Below are positions 1-5,428 of a stretch of DNA of 5,711 nucleotides, piece by piece. Location: NCBI GenBank assembly GCA_005879065.1, contig VBLU01000026.1, positions 1-5,711 of the forward strand, read 5' to 3'. The notes under the pieces were generated by a model. That model was given only the letters and a program-made list of their open reading frames with translations. It ran no database searches and was not told where the DNA came from. The stretch comes from Methanobacteriota archaeon. GTDB taxonomy: Archaea > Thermoplasmatota > Thermoplasmata > RBG-16-68-12. The position numbers and the translations under genes are program-made. Within the stretch, counting starts at the first letter, position 1; every line of letters begins with the position of its first letter.

Positions 1-81
1 CGGATGCACGAAGTACTCGTAGTCCCCGAACCGGACGATCGGGCAGTCCTTCAGGCTCGCCCGGAGTCGTTCGAGGGCCAT
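1..81 (-). CDS. hpt: Archaeal hypoxanthine/adenine phosphoribosyltransferase, N-terminal fragment (runs off left edge)
   Basis: Only the first 27 codons are inside the window; the gene continues beyond position 1. The fragment starts MALERLRASLKDCPIV and contains FGDYEYFVHP near its end. This matches my recollection of the N-terminus of archaeal Hpt-type purine phosphoribosyltransferases (M-LERLK-SL--APVV--G-Y-YFVHPITDG). That family joins hypoxanthine (or adenine) to PRPP to give IMP (or AMP) in the cytoplasm. The ATG at 81-79 is one nucleotide after the TGA stop of the deaminase gene (83-85). The end of that gene reads GAGGGAGTGAG, a purine-rich stretch that can serve as ribosome-binding site, so the genes are very probably co-transcribed and translationally coupled. 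The context fits a hypoxanthine user, because the two upstream genes would produce hypoxanthine. The PRPP-binding motif is out of view, so the substrate is inferred and an orotate- or adenine-specific relative is not excluded. Confidence 0.72.
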   Translation of the reverse strand, partial: MALERLRASLKDCPIVRFGDYEYFVHP

Positions 82-82
82 C

Positions 83-1339
83 TCACTCCCTCGTCACCAG
101 GTCGCGCGCGACGGCCCCGGCCTGCTCGATGATCTCCGCCTCTCCCTTGATCCGACGGCCCCGCATCAGCACGACACCATCGCAGATCGTCGTGTCGACG
201 ACGTTCCCATGGGCGGCGTACACCCAATTGCTCAGGTCGGAATGGCGGGGCGTGAGTTCCGGACGTCGGGGGTCGACGAGGATGAGGTCCGCGAGGCGGT
301 CGACTCCGATGATCCCGGCGTCGATCCCGAGGGCTCGGGCGCCCCCCAGGTTCGCGAGCTCGAACGCTTCGATTGCGGGGAGGGCCTTCGGATCGCCGCT
401 CGCGAACTTCTGGAGGAGGGCCGCGGCCTTCATCGTCTCGAACATGTCCAGGCTGTTGTTGCTCGCCGCCCCGTCGGTCCCGAGGCCCATCGAGACGGCG
501 GCCTCTTTCATCGCGGGATAGGGCATCGCCGCCCCTGTCGCGAGCTTCATGTTCGAGATCGGGCAATGGGCGACCTTCGCGCCCGTGTGGGCGAGGACCT
601 CGATTTCGGCCGGATCGAGCCAACATCCGTGGGCGGCGATCACGTCCTTCCCGAGGAAGCCGATGCTGTCAAGGTACTTCGCGGGCCGCAGGCCGGTCTC
701 CACGACGCAGTCGTCAACCTCCCGTTTCGTCTCGGACAGGTGGAGATGGATCAAGGATCCCTTCTTGTCCGCGAGTTCCCGGATCCGGAGAAGGGAGTCC
801 TTCGAGACCGTGTAGATCGCGTGCGGTCCGAACCCGGGCGTGATTCGCTCCGTCTTCAACGCCTCGATCCGACGGTTCGCGTCCTCGGCGGCCCGAAGTT
901 GCTTCGCGGCCCTCTCCGGATCGTTGAGGTCCACGATCCCTTCCGAGAGGAAGGCCCGCAGCCCCATCTCCTTCACGGCCTTCGCGGCCTGGTCCATGTG
1001 GAAGTACATGTCGTTGAAGGTCGTCGTCCCGGTCTTGATCATCTCGAGGCACGCGAGCTTCGTGCCCCAGAGCACGTCCTCGGGCCGGAGCTTCGCCTCC
1101 GCGGGCCAGATCTTCGTCTCGAGCCAGGTCGACAGATCGAGGTCGTCCGCCCAGCCACGGAACAAGGTCATCGCGGCATGCGTGTGCAGGTTCACGAAGC
1201 CCGGCAGGGCGAGCTTCCCCCGGCCGTCGATCACGGTGTCCGCTTCGCGCTTCTTCCCGATCTCCGTGATCCGATTTCCCTCGATGTAGATGTGGGTGAC
1301 GTCTCCCTCGACCTGGACGTCCTTGATCAGGATGCTCAT
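83..1339 (-). CDS. dadD: 5'-deoxyadenosine / methylthioadenosine / S-adenosylhomocysteine deaminase (amidohydrolase superfamily)
   Basis: A 418-residue metal-dependent amidohydrolase, the usual length for the MtaD/DadD family. It hydrolytically deaminates the adenine ring of SAM by-products (MTA, 5'-deoxyadenosine, SAH), giving the inosine analogue and ammonia in the cytosol. All expected metal and catalytic residues are present: H52-T-H54 after the first beta strand (PGFVNLHTH), H200 and E203 in HLHLSE, H237 in AAHGCW, and D289 in GTDGAASNN. The GFGPHAIYTV segment around residues 169-178 is also typical of the family. The start ATG (1339-1337) overlaps the TGA of the upstream phosphorylase in an ATGA arrangement, so translation is probably coupled, and the hpt-like gene follows one nucleotide after its stop. 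Known biochemistry: Methanocaldococcus jannaschii DadD accepts 5'-deoxyadenosine, MTA and SAH. The relative preference here cannot be read from sequence. Guanine, cytosine or chlorohydrolase relatives are less likely given the neighbours. Confidence 0.93.
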   Translation of the reverse strand: MSILIKDVQVEGDVTHIYIEGNRITEIGKKREADTVIDGRGKLALPGFVNLHTHAAMTLFRGWADDLDLSTWLETKIWPAEAKLRPEDVLWGTKLACLEMIKTGTTTFNDMYFHMDQAAKAVKEMGLRAFLSEGIVDLNDPERAAKQLRAAEDANRRIEALKTERITPGFGPHAIYTVSKDSLLRIRELADKKGSLIHLHLSETKREVDDCVVETGLRPAKYLDSIGFLGKDVIAAHGCWLDPAEIEVLAHTGAKVAHCPISNMKLATGAAMPYPAMKEAAVSMGLGTDGAASNNSLDMFETMKAAALLQKFASGDPKALPAIEAFELANLGGARALGIDAGIIGVDRLADLILVDPRRPELTPRHSDLSNWVYAAHGNVVDTTICDGVVLMRGRRIKGEAEIIEQAGAVARDLVTRE

Positions 1340-2061
1340 CGCAGTCGCCCCAGCGCACCTGCGACCACGGTGCGAGTGAGGGCGGCATTCGCCCGTTGCG
1401 TCTCGCGGATCGTTTCGAAAGTCAGCGGCTCGTCGACGATGCCGTGGGCGAAGTTGTCGACCGTGCAGAGGGACGCATACGGGAGCCCGAGTTCCGATGC
1501 CAAGGTCGCTTCGGATGCCATCGTCATCCCGACGACGTCACCGATCGACTTGAAGAACGCGATCTCGGCCCGCGTCTCGAGCCGCGGGCCCGTTGTCTGC
1601 ACGTACACGCCTCGATCCCGGACGACGGCCTTTGCGTCCTTCGCCGCCTCGGAGAGGGCGGCCCGCAACGAGGCATCGAGGGAAGGCGTCGAATGGACGA
1701 CGCGATCATCATAGTACGTTGGGATGTCCCAGAAACCGACGAAGTCATCGGGCACAACGAAGCTCCCTGGGCGAATCGCCTTCTTCAGGGAACCGGTCGA
1801 CGAGGTACCGATCACATACGTTGCTCCGATTTCCTTCAGAGCCCAGAGGTTCGCGCGATGGTTCAGTTTGTGGGGCGGAATCCGGTGATCCTTCCCATGG
1901 CGCGGCAGAAAGGCCACCTGGACGCCCGCGTGCATCCCGACCCGCGGCGGATCGCTCGGGGCTCCGTGCGGGGTGACGAGAAACCGCGCTTGCTCCTGTT
2001 CCAAATCGAAGGCGTCGCCAAGGGCGGATCCTCCGATGATTCCGACGAGGGCCGGCGCCAT
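1336..2061 (-). CDS. mtnP: Methylthioinosine/methylthioadenosine phosphorylase, 6-oxopurine type (MtnP/PNP family)
   Basis: A 241-residue trimeric-type nucleoside phosphorylase. It cleaves a 5'-modified purine nucleoside with phosphate to the free base and a 5-modified ribose-1-phosphate. Seen motifs: phosphate-binding VGIIGGSAL at 6-14, LPRHGKDHRIPPHKLNHRAN (52-71), TGPRLETRAE (157-166), VGMTMASEA (177-185), and CTVDNFAHG (199-207). At the base pocket, where human MTAP has Asp220 and Asp222 for 6-aminopurines, the aligned residues appear to be Asn203 and Ala205. Asn and Ala are the pattern of methylthioinosine phosphorylases, so hypoxanthine release is favoured over adenine; this agrees with the deaminase next door. 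I chose the ATG at 2061-2059 over one at 2100: MAPALVGIIGGS is the normal N-terminus, and a TTTATC box sits about 28 nt upstream, which would otherwise fall inside the coding region. It is the first gene of the operon. The gene symbol denotes the family, not proven substrate. Confidence 0.9.
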   Translation of the reverse strand: MAPALVGIIGGSALGDAFDLEQEQARFLVTPHGAPSDPPRVGMHAGVQVAFLPRHGKDHRIPPHKLNHRANLWALKEIGATYVIGTSSTGSLKKAIRPGSFVVPDDFVGFWDIPTYYDDRVVHSTPSLDASLRAALSEAAKDAKAVVRDRGVYVQTTGPRLETRAEIAFFKSIGDVVGMTMASEATLASELGLPYASLCTVDNFAHGIVDEPLTFETIRETQRANAALTRTVVAGALGRLR

Positions 2062-2086
2062 GGTGTCGGGCGAACGGCGCTCCCCC

Positions 2087-2092
2087 GATAAA
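2087..2092 (-). promoter_or_regulatory. TATA-like box of the phosphorylase-deaminase-hpt operon
   Basis: On the minus strand the sequence reads TTTATC, centred about 28 nt upstream of the chosen ATG at 2061. That is the archaeal TATA-to-start distance expected for a leaderless mRNA, and no Shine-Dalgarno sequence precedes the ATG. It supports the start at 2061 rather than the longer in-frame one at 2100. Confidence 0.5.
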
Positions 2093-2163
2093 GATTCCAT
2101 CCTGCGGCGCTACTACTCGGAGGCAAGGTGGTCGAGGGCTCCGCGACCGAAATGAGTCTCAGG

Positions 2164-2190
2164 GTCGATAGTCGATAGGATACGTATAAG
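2164..2190 (+). promoter_or_regulatory. Promoter of the DUF835 gene with tandem 7-bp repeat and palindrome
   Basis: GTATAAG at 2184-2190 is a TATA-like element centred about 33 nt before the ATG at 2220, predicting transcription start near 2211-2214 and a leader of only a few nucleotides. Just upstream GTCGATA occurs twice in tandem (2164-2170 and 2171-2177). An 8-bp perfect palindrome ATACGTAT (2180-2187) overlaps the TATA element. The repeat and palindrome could be a regulator site, but that is inference; the TATA call is the better supported part. Confidence 0.5.
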
Positions 2191-2219
2191 ATGGGACCTC
2201 CGGATAGTAAGCCGGTTCC

Positions 2220-2753
2220 ATGCGGCCGCTTCCATGGCCGCTCCTGATCGCTTTCGAGGAGGACGAGCTTCTCAAGGACCTGCTCTTCGGAAAGAAGAAG
2301 GACCTCGAGGAGGGAAGGGCCTACCTCGTGAAGGAAAAGAAGCCGGAGCGGGCCCTCGCAGTCTTTCAACAGGCAATCGACGCGGAGTGGCGCCCGCTGT
2401 ACATCACCCGGCAGCACCCGAACCACGTGATCCGCCGGCGAGGGGACAAAGACATCCGCATCGTGTGGCTCTCGACGACGTTGGGCAAGGACTACATCGA
2501 TCCGCACAATTTGAACAGCCTGAGCAACCTGATCGGAAACTTCCTAAACGAGGCGCCCCGGGCGGTCATCCTGCTGGACGGGATCGAGTACCTCATGATC
2601 AACAACGACTTCGCGCGGATTCTCCACTTCTTGGAGTACGTGAACGAGCAGATCGCTCTCCGACGGGCCGCCCTGATCCTCAGCGTGGACGAACGCGCCT
2701 TCGAATCGAAGGAGCTCGCCTACATCGAGCGGAACACGGTGGGTGTCGAGTAG
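2220..2753 (+). CDS. DUF835 domain protein, function unknown
   Basis: A 177-residue soluble protein made almost entirely of one DUF835 domain (about residues 32-172), with a charged N-terminal extension (EEDELLKDLLFGKKK). Family features visible: GRAYLVKEKKPERALAVF (32-49), the ITRQHP motif (62-67), IVWLS (81-85), the hydrophobic strand ending in acid LLDGIEYL (118-125) followed by NN (128-129), and LILSVD (152-157). No signal peptide, membrane segment or sensor/effector domain is attached, unlike many DUF835 proteins fused to PAS or receiver domains (family knowledge). The layout, with a strand, a helix where a P-loop would sit, and a Walker-B-like LLDG strand, suggests a degenerate RecA/KaiC-like fold that has lost nucleotide binding. 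That is my inference; no GxxxxGK motif is present. The ATG at 2220 is the only plausible in-frame methionine start; no Shine-Dalgarno is seen. It lies 39 nt upstream of arcS on the same strand and may be co-transcribed. Confidence 0.88.
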   Translation: MRPLPWPLLIAFEEDELLKDLLFGKKKDLEEGRAYLVKEKKPERALAVFQQAIDAEWRPLYITRQHPNHVIRRRGDKDIRIVWLSTTLGKDYIDPHNLNSLSNLIGNFLNEAPRAVILLDGIEYLMINNDFARILHFLEYVNEQIALRRAALILSVDERAFESKELAYIERNTVGVE

Positions 2754-2758
2754 GGAGC

Positions 2759-2764
2759 TTTTTA
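2759..2764 (+). promoter_or_regulatory. T-run between DUF835 gene and arcS: terminator or weak arcS TATA element
   Basis: The 39-nt gap holds TTTTTA at 2759-2764, just after the DUF835 stop and centred about 32 nt before the arcS ATG. Its place fits either a short archaeal U-tract terminator or a TATA-like element giving a short-leader arcS mRNA. The sequence alone does not decide between them, and with only five T residues neither is strong. Confidence 0.3.
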
Positions 2765-2792
2765 GTCGCCCGGGACATCCGCTTCGCTCCCG

Positions 2793-4574
2793 ATGTTCGA
2801 GATCGAAGGCCGAGGGGGCTTGGGCCGCCGAGGAACGTGGACTCGGTCCGGTCGGACTCTTTCGACCCCGCTCGTCCTGTTCCTGCATCGGTCAGGGCGC
2901 CCCGCGCCGAACTATGCGGAGGCCTTGTTCGTCTCAGAGCGCAGCGAGGATCCGCGGTTCCAGGTCCGCGTGAGCGGAAGTTTCTTTGCCCCGCGGATCG
3001 GGAACCACGCGGATGATCTTCCGCCGGTGAAAGGGATGCCACTCTCCATGGCCGACCTCGAGGTCCCCGAGGACGGATTCGCGGGAGAGTTGTCGATCCT
3101 CGTGGGGGAATCCGATCTCACCAGGGCGAGCCGTGCCGATGCCGTGTTCCTTGCGAACGGCCCAGAGTTCGAGCGGTCGCCCCGCGAGTTCGTTGCCGCG
3201 ATGCGACGACTGCGAGAGTCTCTCGGCCCCGCGAAGGTCGCCGCGGTGACGGGACTCGCGAGCCCTTCGAACGTCTCCATTCTGGTGTACGCCGGTGTTG
3301 ACGTGGTCGACTCGAGCCGGATGATGCTCGACAGCACCCGAGTCCTGTTCCACACCTCCGATGGAGTGGTCCCCATGTCGGAAGCGGACCGGGCGGCCTG
3401 CGGATGTCCCGCGTGCACGACCGGAGGGGACCTGGAGGCCCACAACGATCACGCCCTCCACCGCGAGGTCCTACTCGTCCGGAACCACCTCGCCCACGGC
3501 CGGCTCCGGGAGCTCGTCGAACGTCGGCTCGCGAACGCTCCCTGGAACACGGCGGTGGTCCGTCATCTGGACCTTCGCGAGTACGACTGGGTGGAACCAT
3601 ACACGGCCGTGGCGGGTGGAGCGATGCTCGCCTACTCCCACGAATCCCTCCATCGGCCGGAGATCGTCCGCTTCCGCCGTCGAATACGGGAGCGGTATCG
3701 GAAGCCGCCGTCCGCACGCGTCCTACTCCTCCTCCCCTGTTCCGCGCGCAAGCCCTACTCGGCGAGCCGCAGCCACCGTCGGTTCCGCGACGCGATCCTC
3801 GCGACTGCGAACCCGTCCGTCGTCCACGAGGTCATCGTCACCTCTCCCTTGGGACTCATCCCGCGGGAGTTGGAGCGCTTTCACCCCGCGAGGGATTATG
3901 ACATCCCCGTGACGGGGGACTGGAGCCGCGACGAGGCCGCGATCGTGATCGAAGACCTCTCGGCCTTCCTGGCGGCGAACCGATACGACGCCGTGGTCGC
4001 GCACCTCGGGGCGGAAGCACCGATCGTAGACGAGGCCTCGCCCGACGCCATCTTCAGCACGAAGGACCATCCGACCTCGGAGGATTCGCTCGTCGCGTTG
4101 ACCCGGACGTTGGATCAAGTGGCGAGTTCCGTCCGGCCGGTGGCGAAAGGTGCCCGATTCGCGGAGGAGATGTCGAACCTCGCCCGCTTCCAGTTCGGCG
4201 ACGCTGGATTGGGCCTCGTCGAAGGAGCGACGTTCCGAGGCCGTTTTCCCGATGTCCGGGTGCTCCGAGGAGGGCAGCAGCTCGCGATGCACACCGCGCG
4301 CGGCATGCTTTCGCTGACCTTGACGGGGGGCGAAGTCCTTTCCAAGAAGGACGCCTACTGGGTCGAGATCGACGACTTCCTCCCGGTGGGCAACATCTTC
4401 GCGGTCGGAGTCCGAGACGCGGCTCGCGAGATCCGGCCCGGCGACGAAGTTGCGGTGCGGCACGAGGACGAAGTCCGTGCCGTCGGGACGGCTCGGCTCG
4501 GATGGCGGGAAATGAAGGATCTCCGAAGGGGCAAAGCCGTCCACGTTCGGCATGTGTTGGAGCGCCCGCCATAG
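2793..4574 (+). CDS. arcS: Archaeosine synthase ArcS (TgtA2), preQ0-tRNA modifying enzyme
   Basis: A 593-residue TGT-like protein of normal ArcS length. ArcS acts after TgtA has inserted preQ0 at position 15 of archaeal tRNAs and completes archaeosine; in Thermococcus it attaches lysine to the preQ0 nitrile and a radical-SAM partner (RaSEA) finishes the reaction. Domains seen: an N-terminal TGT-like barrel (MFEIEGRGGLGRRGTW; GVDVVDSS at 168-175, the region of the TGT nucleophile), a zinc motif C203-G-C205-P-A-C208 with probable fourth ligand H232, the ArcS hallmark PCSARKPYSASRSH at 315-328, and a C-terminal PUA RNA-binding domain at about 519-590. The PCS-KPYS-S-SH motif separates ArcS from TgtA itself. 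The start at 2793 gives the standard N-terminus directly. It follows the DUF835 gene by 39 nt and is followed by a membrane protein gene after 4 nt. The gene appears intact. tgtA and RaSEA are not in this window. Confidence 0.95.
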   Translation: MFEIEGRGGLGRRGTWTRSGRTLSTPLVLFLHRSGRPAPNYAEALFVSERSEDPRFQVRVSGSFFAPRIGNHADDLPPVKGMPLSMADLEVPEDGFAGELSILVGESDLTRASRADAVFLANGPEFERSPREFVAAMRRLRESLGPAKVAAVTGLASPSNVSILVYAGVDVVDSSRMMLDSTRVLFHTSDGVVPMSEADRAACGCPACTTGGDLEAHNDHALHREVLLVRNHLAHGRLRELVERRLANAPWNTAVVRHLDLREYDWVEPYTAVAGGAMLAYSHESLHRPEIVRFRRRIRERYRKPPSARVLLLLPCSARKPYSASRSHRRFRDAILATANPSVVHEVIVTSPLGLIPRELERFHPARDYDIPVTGDWSRDEAAIVIEDLSAFLAANRYDAVVAHLGAEAPIVDEASPDAIFSTKDHPTSEDSLVALTRTLDQVASSVRPVAKGARFAEEMSNLARFQFGDAGLGLVEGATFRGRFPDVRVLRGGQQLAMHTARGMLSLTLTGGEVLSKKDAYWVEIDDFLPVGNIFAVGVRDAAREIRPGDEVAVRHEDEVRAVGTARLGWREMKDLRRGKAVHVRHVLERPP

Positions 4575-4578
4575 GATT

Positions 4579-4854
4579 ATGGCCAACGCTGCCATCGGCC
4601 GCGAGATGGCGGCCCTCCCGGACCTGGCGGCAGCCGGCCTGTATGGAGTCGTCGTCTTCCTCCTTGCGCTCGGGTTTCTCGTCATCTTCGTGGAGACGGT
4701 CCCGCCACGGCGGCTGATCGCCCTCCTCCTCGGGTCCTTCCTCGTCGCGGTCGTCCTGGCGGGGATGGGGGAGACGGGGGTCGCCTTCCTCGCGCTCGGG
4801 ATTGGCGCGGCCCTCATCGCGAACTACGCGTTCGAGTGGCTGACGACTCGGTGA
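4579..4854 (+). CDS. Small three-helix membrane protein, unknown function
   Basis: A 91-residue hydrophobic protein. Three membrane segments are visible: about residues 17-38 (AAAGLYGVVVFLLALGFLVI), 46-63 (LIALLLGSFLVAVVLAGM) and 67-85 (GVAFLALGIGAALIANYAF). The loop between the first two, ETVPPRR, is short and has two arginines; the protein ends WLTTR. I do not recognise the family. The ATG at 4579 is four nucleotides after the arcS TAG, and an in-frame ATG further upstream at 4552 would lie inside arcS, so 4579 is preferred; 4606 is a possible later start. There is no Shine-Dalgarno sequence, so reinitiation after arcS is likely. Codon use is GC-rich at third positions like its neighbours. 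The arrangement makes it the last gene of the arcS unit, but no functional tie to tRNA modification is evident. Confidence 0.75.
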   Translation: MANAAIGREMAALPDLAAAGLYGVVVFLLALGFLVIFVETVPPRRLIALLLGSFLVAVVLAGMGETGVAFLALGIGAALIANYAFEWLTTR

Positions 4855-4909
4855 TATGGCGTTTCGCTCCAGGTGAATACTTTCGCGCACCTCTCCCCCC
4901 TTTCACGCC

Positions 4910-4914
4910 TTATA
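4910..4914 (+). promoter_or_regulatory. TATA-like box of the 36-codon unit
   Basis: TTATA within CCTTATACCC. A start site is predicted near 4938, which leaves about 12-14 nt before the ATG pair at 4952. A pyrimidine-rich tract (CTCTCCCCCCTTTC, 4891-4904) just upstream may mark the end of the arcS transcription unit, though it is not a clear terminator. Confidence 0.45.
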
Positions 4915-4951
4915 CCCCCGTCCCCTTCGGACGAGTGTGCAAAGCGCGGTA

Positions 4952-5062
4952 ATGATGGCTGCGGGGAACGACATGTCCGCGGGAGAAGACCACAGCTGGC
5001 AGGACGTGTACGCATCGTACGGATGCTCGCTCGAGTTCGACGTGTCCGATGACGATGGCTAA
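4952..5062 (+). CDS. Putative 36-residue acidic microprotein
   Basis: A short reading frame starting with two ATG codons (4952 and 4955) and ending in TAA at 5060-5062. The product has nine acidic residues (seven D, two E) and no lysine or arginine. It contains EDHSWQDVYASYGCSLEFDV (12-31) and ends SDDDG; single Trp16, Cys25, Tyr20 and Tyr23. I do not recognise it. Evidence that it is translated: about 29 of 36 third positions are G or C, second positions are much lower (about 15 of 36) and first positions are rich in G, the same pattern as the long genes nearby. A TATA-like box lies at 4910-4914 and a hairpin plus T-run at 5086-5136, so it sits in its own transcription unit of roughly 200 nt. 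Start could also be the third ATG at 4973. Alternatives: a leader peptide, or an untranslated small RNA with a chance frame. Confidence 0.45.
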   Translation: MMAAGNDMSAGEDHSWQDVYASYGCSLEFDVSDDDG

Positions 5063-5085
5063 CGATTAACCGATCCATCCCACAA

Positions 5086-5136
5086 GATCGGCGGAGACGG
5101 TTGTCTCCGGAACTCCGCCGGTCCCCCTTCTTTTTT
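5086..5136 (+). terminator. Strong hairpin followed by T-run
   Basis: GATCGGCGGAG (5086-5096) pairs with CTCCGCCGGTC (5113-5123) over 11 bp with one G-U pair and a 16-nt loop. It is followed by pyrimidines and TTCTTTTTT at 5128-5136. The layout is that of an intrinsic terminator for the rightward 36-codon unit; in archaea the T-run itself is the main signal. Two shorter hairpins overlap it: 5070-5075 with 5086-5091, and 5093-5098 with 5103-5108. They can form together, but not with the long stem. Confidence 0.6.
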
Positions 5137-5325
5137 GCTGGTTGTTGGCAGAGCGAGATCATCGCGCCGAGGAAATCAAAGGGCATCCGGGAAGCGGAGC
5201 GGTTTGAGCAAGTGTTCGCTGAAAGATTGAAGCGAATCTCCCTGCTTGTCGCGCCGTCCAGGGATACACTAGCGAGTCAGGACTAGAGCCGCTGCCGAAC
5301 CACCCTCCATAGAGGCGATTGAAGG

Positions 5326-5396
5326 TGCGCCGGGCGGGAGTCGAACCCGCGTCGCAGGCTTGGAAGGCCTGAGTCTTACCGTTAGACTACCGGCGC
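5326..5396 (-). tRNA. tRNA-Gly, anticodon UCC
   Basis: A complete 71-nt cloverleaf on the minus strand, no intron, 3' CCA not encoded. Acceptor GCGCCGG pairs perfectly with CCGGCGC, discriminator A. The D arm is GTCT-AACGGTA-AGAC. The anticodon arm is CAGGC-CTTCCAA-GCCTG with TCC at plus-strand positions 5362-5364, reading GGA and GGG. The variable loop is CGAC and the T arm is GCGGG-TTCGACT-CCCGC. U8, A14, G18-G19 and the T-loop consensus are in place. By standard numbering position 15 is A and 48 is C, so this tRNA lacks the G15 that archaeosine enzymes modify. No clear T-run follows its 3' end. Confidence 0.97.
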
Positions 5397-5420
5397 GCGA
5401 CAGCCGTGAAGCTAATGTCG

Positions 5421-5428
5421 TGTATCAA
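5421..5428 (-). promoter_or_regulatory. Possible TATA-like box of tRNA-Gly
   Basis: Minus-strand TTGATACA lies about 28 nt upstream of the mature tRNA 5' end, the usual distance for an archaeal TATA element with initiation close to the tRNA. The match to consensus is weak. No other feature is supported in 5397-5711, a stretch with several stops in all frames and only short inverted repeats. Confidence 0.28.

Noticed and set aside
209..1714. Plus-strand open frame of 501 codons
   Set aside because: It is antisense to two well-recognised enzymes and spans their junction; its sequence has no family features. High GC suppresses stops in the shadow frame.
1336..2100. Longer start of the phosphorylase at 2100, adding 13 residues
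   Set aside because: The extra residues precede the conserved N-terminus, and the extension would put the TATA-like box inside the coding sequence.
3723..4817. Long minus-strand open frame of 364 codons opposite arcS
   Set aside because: It lies antisense to clear ArcS coding sequence. The product is Arg-, Pro- and Ser-rich low-complexity, as expected for an out-of-frame reading of GC-rich DNA.
5101..5286. Rightward 61-codon frame from a TTG, with a helix-like segment REAERFEQVFAERLKR
   Set aside because: Its start lies inside the terminator hairpin and it crosses the T-run. Third-position GC (about two thirds) is lower than in neighbouring genes and no promoter or start context is seen. 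A degraded gene remnant is possible but not supported.
5137..5326. Possible integrated element or att site at the 3' end of tRNA-Gly
   Set aside because: I found no second copy of the tRNA 3' end in the window and no integrase gene; only hexamer-level matches (gcgccg) occur.
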